Positions 25,204 through 32,704 of a stretch of 64,000 nt of DNA are shown here, piece by piece. The DNA is taken from the NCBI RefSeq assembly GCF_004053875.1, contig NZ_SBIP01000001.1, positions 1,150,573-1,214,572 on the forward strand, given 5' to 3'. Numbering within the stretch: position 1 is the stretch's first letter; each line of letters starts with the position of its first letter. Position numbers and translations under genes: made by a program. This stretch comes from Neorhizobium lilium (GTDB lineage: Bacteria; Pseudomonadota; Alphaproteobacteria; Rhizobiales; Rhizobiaceae). Below the pieces are notes generated by a model. It was not told the origin of the DNA. It saw only the letters and a list, made by a program, of their open reading frames with translations, and did not search any database.

Positions 25204-25671
25204 TCAGTAATGAGTTGATCCGACTGTTTCGATCCACGCCTCCGCGAAAGGAATGGCAAAGATGATCCGGTTATGGCCGTGGTGGTTGGCGTGATCGAGC
25301 GCAAAACCCAGCGAGGCCAGCGTCTTGCCGCCGCCGGTCGGCACGGTGAGTGTGAAGAACCCCGGCTTTTTCGCCGCGCTAGCCCGCGTATGGGCCAGGA
25401 TTTCAGCGCGCAAGGTATTCAGCGCCCGCGATTTTTCCGAGGCAGCGGGCCTCCTCCCGAACCGGGCCATGTGGGCGTCGAAGTTGTCGCGAAACTCATC
25501 CAGCAGACCGGTCAGCTCCGGCCATTGCGGATCTGCCGCCCGCTTGCCCAGAGACGCATAGAACACTTCAGTATCCTTGAAATCCGCATCTACAAGTGCC
25601 GAAAAAACCATCCGGCCCACGAAGGAAAGGTCCCTTCTTCGATGCAATGGCGCCGACAAGCGTTTGGTCAC
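25204..25671 (-). pseudogene. Internal fragment of a type I CRISPR Cas3 helicase-nuclease
   Basis: The frame contains SFVGRMVFSALVDADFKDTE, the end of the Cas3 HD nuclease domain, a linker, and then FFTLTVPTGGGKTLASLGFA, helicase motif I (Walker A), followed by NRIIFAIPF (motif Ia). After IPF the sequence diverges and stops within 15 codons. The first half of the HD domain and nearly the entire helicase are missing, and no other cas gene or repeat array is nearby. The layout most resembles type I-C Cas3. This is a non-functional relic of a lost CRISPR locus. Confidence 0.8.
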
Positions 25672-25672
25672 T

Positions 25673-25726
25673 TAGTCTCACGATTTCCGTCTCGGGTGCG
25701 GCTAGTCTCAACAATTCCGTGCCGGG
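25673..25726. repeat. Two imperfect 24-bp direct repeats, possible IS terminus
   Basis: TAGTCTCACGATTTCCGT followed by CTCGGG (25673-25696) recurs as TAGTCTCAACAATTCCGT followed by GCCGGG (25703-25726), exactly 30 bases apart. Multiple phased terminal repeats are a feature of IS21-type ends, so this may be the end of a lost element that truncated cas3. No transposase of that family is present. Confidence 0.4.
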
Positions 25727-26105
25727 GCAGACGAAAGGGAGCTAAATCGAGCGGCCCACTTCCTTTTAGCGTCCTTCCCCTATGCCTCGACAATGGAAAA
25801 TGCGAGCCAGCCCGCTTTCAGCCATAGAGGACTCAGGACGCGTTTCGGTATTTTCCATCTACTACGATCATCCGCACCCTTGAAAGCCGCTGTACGGCCA
25901 ACTGTGAGGGTCGAAAATTCGCCTTCCTAGTTTTTTGAGTGGTCAGGCTGTTTCTTCCGTAGGCCGATGGGGAGGAGGCCCACAGTCGTGCAGTTCCGCT
26001 TTATCTTCTTTCGGCAATAGTCGGCGGCGGCCTTTTCGATGCGGGCGATCATATCCTGTGGATCGTTCAGCAATCGGGCGACACTGATGGCCAGCGCGTG
26101 ACAGG
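25727..26105. other. Scar region without a recognisable gene
   Basis: About 380 bases between the repeats and the transposase relic. A minus-strand frame at 25927-26124 (65 codons, lysine-rich end KKQPDHSKN) has no recognisable domain and no good ribosome site. It is probably the tail of an unidentified truncated gene. Confidence 0.35.
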
Positions 26106-26266
26106 GGGTTCGACATCCTGCCAAGCCAATGGGTCGTGGGGCGGACCCTTCCGATGGATGACCGATATCGACGCCTTGTGCGAGACTATGAAGCCCATAT
26201 CGATGTCTCCGAGCTATGATCTACGCCGCAATGAGCAGTTTAATCATCAGGCGAATAACGCATTGA
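26106..26266 (+). pseudogene. C-terminal relic of an IS5-family transposase
   Basis: The frame from 26106 reads GFDILPSQWVVGRTLPMDDR and then YRRLVRDYE, matching the conserved C-terminal block of IS5-type DDE transposases (LPkRWvVERT...RRLxkDYE). A frameshift near 26210 moves the usual end, MIYAAMSSLIIRRITH then TGA at 26266, to another frame. Everything upstream of this block is missing. Confidence 0.65.
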
Positions 26267-26337
26267 AGTTATCAAACAGACTTTTAAGGGAGATGACGGG
26301 GAGGTTTCGGGCTTGGGACAGACTTTAGCACAAGAGG

Positions 26338-27444
26338 CTACAGAATTCCCCAGGCCCTGAACCGTCCCCGGCCGGTCAGCTCGCGCAAGTTCAATTCGGC
26401 AGCGATCTTCAGCGCCCCCTGCGGCGTGATCGACAAGGCCTCGGCAATCATGCCTGCCGAGACCATGGGCCGCGACAGAACGAGATCAATGAGCTGCGGG
26501 AGCCGGGACGTCTGGCGTCGGCCGACAAGCCGCCGCTGCATCTGTTGCTGGGCGAGAAGGAGCCGGTCATGCTCCTTCAGCCCGGCCTCGGCACCGGCCC
26601 GCATGGCGGCGAGATAGGCCGTAAGCCGCTGCGTTCGGGAGCGGCTGGTGCGGTCCTCGCGCGGCACGAGCTTCAGCCCGACACTGATCTCTGGAAGATG
26701 CGCCTGCGTCAGGCCTGATTGGCGCAGCAATGCGCCGACGAGAAGACGACCTAGCCAAGGCGCGTGCTGGAGCACCTGCAGAGTATTCCAGGCATCCAGC
26801 AGCAGTGCTGCGCGCAGGACGGGCGGCAAGCCTTCCGTGTCTCGCAGCATGGCCTGCCATTCTTCCAGCCTTTCGTCTTCGTCCCAGTCCGGTTCATAGA
26901 GGAAAGCGTGCCGCTCCCACCGCGAAGACGGTATGGGCGAGGATTTCGCCGCCTGGTCAAGCAATGCTTCGCTGCGGGCCAGCACGGCATCGATCGCGGA
27001 CAGATGCTCCGTCAGCGCATCCTCCTCGTCCCCCGGCTGAAGCTTCGGAACTGACTTGGTTTCGAGCCCGGAGAGCGCGCCGGTCGATTGCACACCACCT
27101 TCCCTCCCCCGCAGGCTGCGCAAGCCGTCAATGCTCAGCGCCCAAGCCGGGGGATGAACAAGAATTTTCCGTCGCGTCCGAAGCACATCCAGTGCGATGT
27201 TCAGCTCATGTGTCGGGGTGCGGACACCCATGCCCGCATCGTGAAAAACCAGATCTTCGAGATGCACAAGCTCACCATCGAGCCAAAGCGAAGCGCAGGC
27301 ATCGACAAAAGCTGAACGACTGGAATAGCCTTCGCGGAGAGAAGATCGGCTTAGACGTTCATCGAGGCGAACCACGGCCGCAGTCGCATCCGCGATCGGA
27401 GAAATCAAGGTCTGCAGTGAAAGTCGAGCCAGATCGTAAGCCAT
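26338..27444 (-). CDS. RHE_PE00001-type protein (DUF1612 with C-terminal HTH)
   Basis: A 368-residue protein of a family found in rhizobial plasmids and islands. The N-terminus AVVRLDERLSRSSLREGYSSR followed by LWLDGELVHLEDLVFHDAGM and PTHELNIALDVLRTRRKI is the family hallmark. The C-terminal 50 residues (GMIAEALSITPQGALKIAAEL) form a helix-turn-helix. Fic-like segments have been noted in relatives, but no HPFxxGN motif is visible here. Function is unknown; DNA binding is likely. Relatives commonly sit near mobile or plasmid loci, consistent with the IS and cas relics just downstream. Confidence 0.75.
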   Translation of the reverse strand: MAYDLARLSLQTLISPIADATAAVVRLDERLSRSSLREGYSSRSAFVDACASLWLDGELVHLEDLVFHDAGMGVRTPTHELNIALDVLRTRRKILVHPPAWALSIDGLRSLRGREGGVQSTGALSGLETKSVPKLQPGDEEDALTEHLSAIDAVLARSEALLDQAAKSSPIPSSRWERHAFLYEPDWDEDERLEEWQAMLRDTEGLPPVLRAALLLDAWNTLQVLQHAPWLGRLLVGALLRQSGLTQAHLPEISVGLKLVPREDRTSRSRTQRLTAYLAAMRAGAEAGLKEHDRLLLAQQQMQRRLVGRRQTSRLPQLIDLVLSRPMVSAGMIAEALSITPQGALKIAAELNLRELTGRGRFRAWGIL

Positions 27445-27452
27445 TGAAGCGA

Positions 27453-27614
27453 TTATAGCTCGGGGGCCAATTGAAAGCCAGCAGCGAGTTCTGTTTCGTT
27501 ACCGGGCATTAACCATAAGGGGAGAAACAGGCGCTTATCCGTTGCGCGTAGATTCAAAAGCAGCTTCACAATATTGGCGCTGCCAAAGTCGCGCAGATCA
27601 GGCTTTACAGACAT
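27453..27614 (-). CDS. Possible small protein of 53 residues upstream of the RHE_PE00001-type gene
   Basis: ATG at 27614, sequence starting MSVKPDLRDFGSANIVKLLL and ending LAPEL, stopping nine bases before the start of the 368-residue protein on the same strand. No ribosome site is obvious and no family is recognised. It might be a leader peptide or coupled partner, or simply a chance frame. Confidence 0.25.
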   Translation of the reverse strand: MSVKPDLRDFGSANIVKLLLNLRATDKRLFLPLWLMPGNETELAAGFQLAPEL

Positions 27615-27691
27615 GATTCTAGCGGATTTGTCGTCATCAAGGAAGCTCTAAAGCCAAACATTCACAGCCGCGAGATTTTGGAGTTGAGTCG

Positions 27692-27707
27692 GTTGACAGC
27701 TGTCAAC
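27692..27707. promoter_or_regulatory. parS-like repABC partition site, copy 1
   Basis: GTTGACAGCTGTCAAC is a perfect 16-bp palindrome that fits the known repABC centromere consensus GTTNNCNGCNGNNAAC. It lies upstream of htpG, 31 bases (start to start) from an identical copy at 27723. Confidence 0.75.
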
Positions 27708-27722
27708 AGCCCTTCCCGCTCC

Positions 27723-27738
27723 GTTGACAGCTGTCAAC
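27723..27738. promoter_or_regulatory. parS-like repABC partition site, copy 2
   Basis: Second identical GTTGACAGCTGTCAAC, about three helical turns from copy 1. Paired, phased copies support binding of RepB-type partition protein. No repA, repB or repC gene is in the window. Confidence 0.75.
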
Positions 27739-27770
27739 AACATGAGCCTTCTACCACCGACTTCCTCTTG

Positions 27771-27798
27771 CTTGACTTGCCCTTTTCCCAATCTAACT
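27771..27798 (+). promoter_or_regulatory. Candidate heat-shock promoter of htpG
   Basis: CTTG at 27771-27774, 17 bases, then TCTAACT at 27792-27798, about 70 bases before the htpG start. The arrangement resembles alphaproteobacterial RpoH promoters (CTTG-N17-CYTATNT) but the -10 is imperfect, so this is tentative. Confidence 0.35.
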
Positions 27799-27870
27799 CT
27801 CGGCTTGAAATTTATTGCGGAACTTGCCACCTCATCGGCGATGATTTCCCCACCAGGAGAGTTGCGCGCT

Positions 27871-29760
27871 ATGACAGTCGATACCGCAGAAAAACCAGTC
27901 GAGAACCATGCCTTCGAGGCCGATGTCGCCCGCCTTCTGCACATGATGGTTCATTCCGTCTATTCGGACAAGGATGTCTTTCTTCGTGAGCTGATATCGA
28001 ATGCGGCGGATGCCTGCGAAAAGCTCAGGTATGAAGCAATCGCCGCACCCGAGCTTCTTGCCAGCAATCCGGACAACCGCATCATCTTGACGCTGGATGA
28101 AGAAGCACTTCGTCTGACCGTCGAGGACAATGGAATCGGCATGAACCATGACGAGCTGATAGAGGCTCTCGGCACGATTGCGCGTTCCGGCACCCGCGCC
28201 TTCATGGAGCGGATTGAGGCGGCCAAAAGCGGTGAGGGCGCTCAATTGATCGGCCAGTTCGGAGTCGGTTTCTATTCCTGCTTCATGGTTGCGGATCGGG
28301 TCGATGTTGTTTCGCGCCGGGCAGGCTCGGCAGAAGCCTGGCTCTGGTCTTCCGATGGCAAGGGCAGCTATAGCGTCACCGCCGCCGATCTCGCCGACGC
28401 TCCGGAAAGGGGCACGCGCATCACCCTCCACATCATGGAAGATGCGAAAACCTACACCTCGAAATGGACTGTCGAGCGGATCGTCAAGGAGCAGTCCGGC
28501 CATGTGCCTGTGCCGATTCTCATCGCGGAAAAACCCGGTGCCGAGCCGGCTCAGCTGACAGACGGCACGGCGCTGTGGACCAGATCCAAAAGCGACGTCA
28601 CCAAGGAAGAACACACCGATTTCTACCGCAGCCTGTCTGGTCAATACGACGATCCGGCGCTGACCGTGCATTTCCGGGCTGAGGGCCGGCATGAATATAC
28701 CGCCCTCGCCTATGTTCCGGGCAGCCAACCCTTCGACATGTTCGATCCTGACCGCAAGGGGCGCATGAAGCTTTATGTGAAGCGCGTCTTCATCACCGAC
28801 GATGCGGAGTTGCTGCCGCGATACCTGCGCTTCGTCCGTGGCCTTGTCGATACTGCCGACTTGCCCCTGAACGTATCGCGCGAAATGATCCAGCAAAGCC
28901 CCATCCTCACGGCTATCCGCAAGGGCCTCACAAGCCGGATCCTGACGGCAATCGAGAAGCTGGCCGAAAGCGAGGCTGAGACTTTCAAGACGCTCTGGGA
29001 GAACTTCGGCGCCGTCCTCAAGGAAGGTATCTACGACGATTTCGAAAAACGCACCCAGCTTCTGGGCCTTGCCCGATTCCGCAGTACGACCTCCGGAGAA
29101 AACTGGCGCACGCTCGCCGACTATGTGAAGGATGCCAGGGAAGGCCAGGACGCGATCTACTACCTGGCTGGCACCAGTCTCGACCAGCTTAAGGCATCGC
29201 CGCATCTGGAGGGATTCCGCGCCCGTGGCATCGAGGTGCTTCTGCTCTCCGACTCCATCGACAGCTTCTGGACGATGAGCGCTCCGGAGTTCGAGGGCAA
29301 GGCATTCAAGTCGGTGACCCAGGGCGCTGCAGATTTGTCCCGCTTCGCCAAGCTGGGGGCCGAAGAGACGGCCACGCCGGAAGCGTCCGGAGAGGTTAAC
29401 GACTTGTTAACTTTTGCGAAACAAGCCTTGGCCGACCAGGTGTCGGACGTGCGCGCTTCAGATCGGTTGACGGAAAGTGCGGTTTGCCTCATTGCATCCG
29501 AAAGCGGCTACGACCGGCAGATGGAGAAGATTCTTCAGAGTGCAGGGCGCATCGACGAGACCGCCAAGCCGATCCTGGAGATCAATCTGGACCATGCGAT
29601 GATCCGCGCCATCGCCAAGCATGGCGACGATGTCGCTTTCAAAGAAGACGCCGTTCGGCTCCTCCTCGATCAGGCACGTATCCTCGACGGAGACAAGCCG
29701 ACGGACCCTCGCGCCTTTGCAGAGCGATTGCAGCGTGTGTTCGAGCGCGCAGTTAGCTAA
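27871..29760 (+). CDS. htpG: Molecular chaperone HtpG (Hsp90)
   Basis: Cytosolic ATP-dependent chaperone of 629 residues. The ATG at 27871 follows CAGGAGAG at proper spacing; an in-frame upstream extension from 27724 would translate the partition palindrome and is not conserved. ATPase motifs are complete: ELISNAADACEKL near residue 35, DNGIGM, and GQFGVGFYSCFM, followed by the middle domain (PLNVSREMIQQSP) and a C-terminal dimerisation domain. Length is normal. It is transcribed toward the convergent speB-like gene, with a strong stem-loop between them. Confidence 0.96.
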   Translation: MTVDTAEKPVENHAFEADVARLLHMMVHSVYSDKDVFLRELISNAADACEKLRYEAIAAPELLASNPDNRIILTLDEEALRLTVEDNGIGMNHDELIEALGTIARSGTRAFMERIEAAKSGEGAQLIGQFGVGFYSCFMVADRVDVVSRRAGSAEAWLWSSDGKGSYSVTAADLADAPERGTRITLHIMEDAKTYTSKWTVERIVKEQSGHVPVPILIAEKPGAEPAQLTDGTALWTRSKSDVTKEEHTDFYRSLSGQYDDPALTVHFRAEGRHEYTALAYVPGSQPFDMFDPDRKGRMKLYVKRVFITDDAELLPRYLRFVRGLVDTADLPLNVSREMIQQSPILTAIRKGLTSRILTAIEKLAESEAETFKTLWENFGAVLKEGIYDDFEKRTQLLGLARFRSTTSGENWRTLADYVKDAREGQDAIYYLAGTSLDQLKASPHLEGFRARGIEVLLLSDSIDSFWTMSAPEFEGKAFKSVTQGAADLSRFAKLGAEETATPEASGEVNDLLTFAKQALADQVSDVRASDRLTESAVCLIASESGYDRQMEKILQSAGRIDETAKPILEINLDHAMIRAIAKHGDDVAFKEDAVRLLLDQARILDGDKPTDPRAFAERLQRVFERAVS

Positions 29761-29782
29761 GCACGGCCGGTAGCGAGACACC

Positions 29783-29809
29783 AACCGGCGCCTGAACCTG
29801 GCGCCGGTT
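29783..29809. terminator. Bidirectional stem-loop between htpG and the ureohydrolase gene
   Basis: AACCGGCGCC (29783-29792) pairs perfectly with GGCGCCGGTT (29800-29809) around TGAACCT. It sits 22 bases after the htpG stop and just before the convergent gene end, as expected for a shared terminator. Confidence 0.7.
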
Positions 29810-29830
29810 CTACAATCCCAAGCCCACGTT

Positions 29831-30889
29831 TTATCCACGTCCACGAATGGATGGGCTGAACGCCATCAGGCTGAGGATCTCGAACAGGATCTGGGCGCCG
29901 GCATGCGCCGTATTGGTGGTCGCGTCGTATTGCGGGGCTACCTCGACCACATCCCCACCGACTATATTGATACCCTTCAGCCCGCGGACGAGTTCCAGCA
30001 CCTCGCGGGTGGTCAGGCCGCCGATCTCCGGCGTACCCGTGCCCGGCGCAAAGCTTGGATCCAGGCTGTCGATATCGAAAGAGACATAGGTCGGACCGTC
30101 GCCGACCACGCGCCGCGCTTTCTCGATGATGGCGGGGAGCCCAAGCCCGGTCACTTCTTCCGCATGCACCACCGTCATGCCGGATTCGTAGGAGAACTCC
30201 CACAGATATTCAGCCGCGCCGCGAATACCGATCTGGATTGTGCGCGTTGGGTCGAGCACGCCGTCCAGCACCGCATTGCGGAAGGGGCCGCCATGGTGGA
30301 ACTTAGTTTCGTCGAAGAAGCCGCTTGTGTCGCAATGGGCGTCGATATGGATCATGCCCACCGGCCCATGTTTGCCGACGGCCTTCAGGATGGGATGGCT
30401 GATGGAGTGATCGCCGCCGACCGACAACGGAAGCACGCCCGCATCGACGATCTGACCGATGCGCCTTTCGATATCCTCGTGGCTCATCTCCAGCCGGTAG
30501 CGGCTGCGGAAGGCCACGTCGCCGATATCGGCCACGTTCAGCTCATAGGTCGGTGCGCATTCCAGAACATGATTGTAGGGTCCAACCCGCTCGATGGCGC
30601 GCAACGCCCGAGGGCCGAAGCGGGAGCCGGGCCGGTTGGTGACGCCGAGATCCATCGGCATGCCGATCAGCGCAACCTGCAAGTCTCCGAAGTCGGGATT
30701 TTCAGCATCCAGGGGCATATAAGCGGCGTCGAGCAGGGTAGGGATGCCGGCATAAGGTGCGACGCGGGTGCCGGCCTTGTTGAAGATCTTTTCGCCGACA
30801 CGTCTGAACTTCGGGTCGAAGATTTCGCCGCCCGCATTATTCAGATATTTCGCCCGCAGTTCTTCCAGCGCCTTTACATCGAATGCCAT
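29831..30889 (-). CDS. speB: Agmatinase/guanidinobutyrase family ureohydrolase (SpeB-like)
   Basis: Manganese-dependent ureohydrolase of 352 residues. The start at 30889 (MAFDVKALEEL) is chosen because upstream in-frame codons overlap unrelated sequence of the dgoA end. Metal motifs are GGDHSIS, IHIDAHCDT and SFDIDSLDPSFAPGTGTPE, all intact. The enzyme should hydrolyse a guanidino compound (agmatine, guanidinobutyrate or guanidinopropionate) to urea plus an amine. Rhizobial SpeB-like paralogues vary in substrate, so the exact one is open. It lies 134 bases downstream of dgoA on the same strand, probably with its own promoter. Confidence 0.93.
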   Translation of the reverse strand: MAFDVKALEELRAKYLNNAGGEIFDPKFRRVGEKIFNKAGTRVAPYAGIPTLLDAAYMPLDAENPDFGDLQVALIGMPMDLGVTNRPGSRFGPRALRAIERVGPYNHVLECAPTYELNVADIGDVAFRSRYRLEMSHEDIERRIGQIVDAGVLPLSVGGDHSISHPILKAVGKHGPVGMIHIDAHCDTSGFFDETKFHHGGPFRNAVLDGVLDPTRTIQIGIRGAAEYLWEFSYESGMTVVHAEEVTGLGLPAIIEKARRVVGDGPTYVSFDIDSLDPSFAPGTGTPEIGGLTTREVLELVRGLKGINIVGGDVVEVAPQYDATTNTAHAGAQILFEILSLMAFSPSIRGRG

Positions 30890-31023
30890 CTGTGTCTCGC
30901 CTCGTTTCCCGTCCGGTCGAACAAAAGCATCCCACAGCCAGCAGAGAAGGGGAGCCGCCCGCATTAGCGGGCGATTCGGCGTCAAGTGCAAGGATGCGAG
31001 GGGAGGGGGCTCCCCTTTGAACA

Positions 31024-31644
31024 TCAAGCGTTGCGGAGCGCTTCCACGAACTGCCGAGCCTTCACGGCAACGGCAGCAGCATCCATGCCCGGCTTGTAGA
31101 GCGAGCCGCCAATGCCGAAGCCGGCCGTGCCGGCGTCCAGATAGGGCCGCATGTTTTCCGGCGTCACGCCACCGACGGCAAGCACCGGGATATCCTTCGG
31201 CAGAACTGCCTTCCATGCCTTGATGACATGCGGCGGAATGCCCTCGGCCGGGAAAGCCTTGATGCCCGTGGCGCCTGCCGCGATGGCGGCAAATGCCTCC
31301 GTCGGCGTTGCGACGCCTGGAAGGCTTACCATGCCGGCCTGGCGCGTCGCCTTGATGACCTCGGGATTGGCATTGGGCGAAACGATCAGCCTGGCGCCGG
31401 TCGCCGCGACATCCGCTACCTGGGCGGGGTTAAGAACCGTGCCGGCACCGATCAGTGCCCGGTCGCCAAAGCGCTTGACCAGCGCCTCAATGCTCTTCAG
31501 CGGATCAGGCGAGTTAAGCGGCACTTCGATGAACCGCCAGCCGGCGTCGACCAGCACGTCGCAGATCGATTCAGCCTCCTCAGGCTTGATGCCGCGCAGA
31601 ATGGCGACGAGGCTGCATTCCTTCAGTGCTTCTTGAAAATCCAT
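31024..31644 (-). CDS. dgoA: 2-dehydro-3-deoxy-6-phosphogalactonate aldolase
   Basis: A 206-residue class I aldolase of the KDPG/KDPGal family. The catalytic block contains LVAILRGIKPEEA, a Glu in RFIEVPLNSPDP, GAGTVL, and the Schiff-base lysine in GIKAFPAE. The LNSPDPLKSIE variant is characteristic of the galactonate (KDPGal) rather than gluconate enzyme. It cleaves 2-dehydro-3-deoxy-6-phosphogalactonate to pyruvate and glyceraldehyde 3-phosphate, completing the DeLey-Doudoroff pathway with the kinase encoded 12 bases upstream. Confidence 0.94.
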   Translation of the reverse strand: MDFQEALKECSLVAILRGIKPEEAESICDVLVDAGWRFIEVPLNSPDPLKSIEALVKRFGDRALIGAGTVLNPAQVADVAATGARLIVSPNANPEVIKATRQAGMVSLPGVATPTEAFAAIAAGATGIKAFPAEGIPPHVIKAWKAVLPKDIPVLAVGGVTPENMRPYLDAGTAGFGIGGSLYKPGMDAAAVAVKARQFVEALRNA

Positions 31645-31656
31645 GATAAAACTCCT

Positions 31657-32589
31657 TCAAACCTGTGCCGATTGCCCGGCAATCATGAGGACGCCGCGCT
31701 TGGCCGCATCCGATGGGCTCGCCTCGACCGCAAGACCGAACAGCGGCGCAATGCGGCTGTAGCGAATGTTCAAGACGTTATTGCCGACGATACCGACCGT
31801 ATCGCCTGTTTTAAGCCACCCGGCGGCACGCGCCTGGCGGAATTCAGAGCCGATCACCAGGCCGGACACGTAATCCATGATGTCCCCCGGCGTCAGTTCG
31901 CCGGCTAATATTCCGGTTCGCGCGCTGAAGATCGCCGAAAAGAACGCGTCCGCGGCAAGGTTGTCGCTTGCCGCAAATTCAGCGCCGCGGTCGAAGGCGG
32001 ACCAGACCGGTTCGCTGCCGGGCTGCGGTTCCTGCGCCTTGGCGATGAAGGAGTGCTTGGTCAGCAGCGAAAAGATTTCGCCCGTTGCATAGGTCTGGAA
32101 ACCGGTAATGCGGCCGCCTTCGACGCGTGCCCATTTGCTATGGGTTCCGGGAAGCACAAGCGTACGGTCGCGATCGGTGCCGCAGCCGATGATCTGGGTT
32201 TCCTCGCCACGCATGACATCAGGAAAAGGCTTGGCAGCCGGATCACGCATGCCCGGCAAGAAAGTGATGGGAGCCCCATTTTCCAGTATCTGCCTGCGGG
32301 CACCGGCTGCGAGTTCACTGGCGCCAGCCGGAGCATCCACATAGGCGACTTCGACCCAGCCATTGCGGCTGGTGATCATGCCGCTCGCAAAGACGGGGAG
32401 GGGTCCGTGGGCCGAAAACCAGTCGCCGACAACCTGCATCAGGGCGTTCTCGAAGGCCCCGTCCTTGACGAACTGGATGCCGCCGCTCTGTGTTTCGCGG
32501 CTGTCGAGGGTCTCGCCCGAGGTCGAGACCAGAGCGGCACGAAGGGAGCTCGTTCCCCAGTCAAGGATGATGGAGGTGGGGGTCTGCAT
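31657..32589 (-). CDS. dgoK: 2-dehydro-3-deoxygalactonokinase
   Basis: A 310-residue ASKHA-fold sugar-acid kinase. It has the N-terminal phosphate loop IILDWGTSSLRAALV, the middle block SGMITSRNGWVEVAYVDAPAG, and the strongly conserved RGEETQIIG and LPGTHSKWARVEGGRI motifs of DgoK. It phosphorylates 2-dehydro-3-deoxygalactonate for the DgoA aldolase encoded directly downstream. Galactonate dehydratase, transporter and regulator genes are not in the window, so the rest of the pathway is elsewhere. Confidence 0.95.
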   Translation of the reverse strand: MQTPTSIILDWGTSSLRAALVSTSGETLDSRETQSGGIQFVKDGAFENALMQVVGDWFSAHGPLPVFASGMITSRNGWVEVAYVDAPAGASELAAGARRQILENGAPITFLPGMRDPAAKPFPDVMRGEETQIIGCGTDRDRTLVLPGTHSKWARVEGGRITGFQTYATGEIFSLLTKHSFIAKAQEPQPGSEPVWSAFDRGAEFAASDNLAADAFFSAIFSARTGILAGELTPGDIMDYVSGLVIGSEFRQARAAGWLKTGDTVGIVGNNVLNIRYSRIAPLFGLAVEASPSDAAKRGVLMIAGQSAQV

Positions 32590-32704
32590 GAAGTATGATC
32601 CTACGGAAGAAAACTGACCCTTCGATAACGGTGCGCCACTCTCCTGTCGAGGGGCCTGAACGCCGCGGCTAGATCCTTAAATATAGAGCTTCAGGCTACG
32701 CCTT

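Noticed and set aside
27724..27870. N-terminal extension of htpG
   Set aside because: The extension would translate the partition palindrome and lacks similarity to Hsp90. The ATG at 27871 has a good ribosome site and a normal HtpG N-terminus.
29395..29413. GTTAAC-GACTT-GTTAAC repeat inside htpG as another partition site
   Set aside because: It is a direct repeat of the GTTAAC hexamer and does not fit the 16-bp consensus spacing or central bases. It is probably coincidental.
30890..31216. 109-codon N-terminal extension of the speB-like gene
   Set aside because: It overlaps the end of dgoA and is not part of ureohydrolases. The start at 30889 fits the family.
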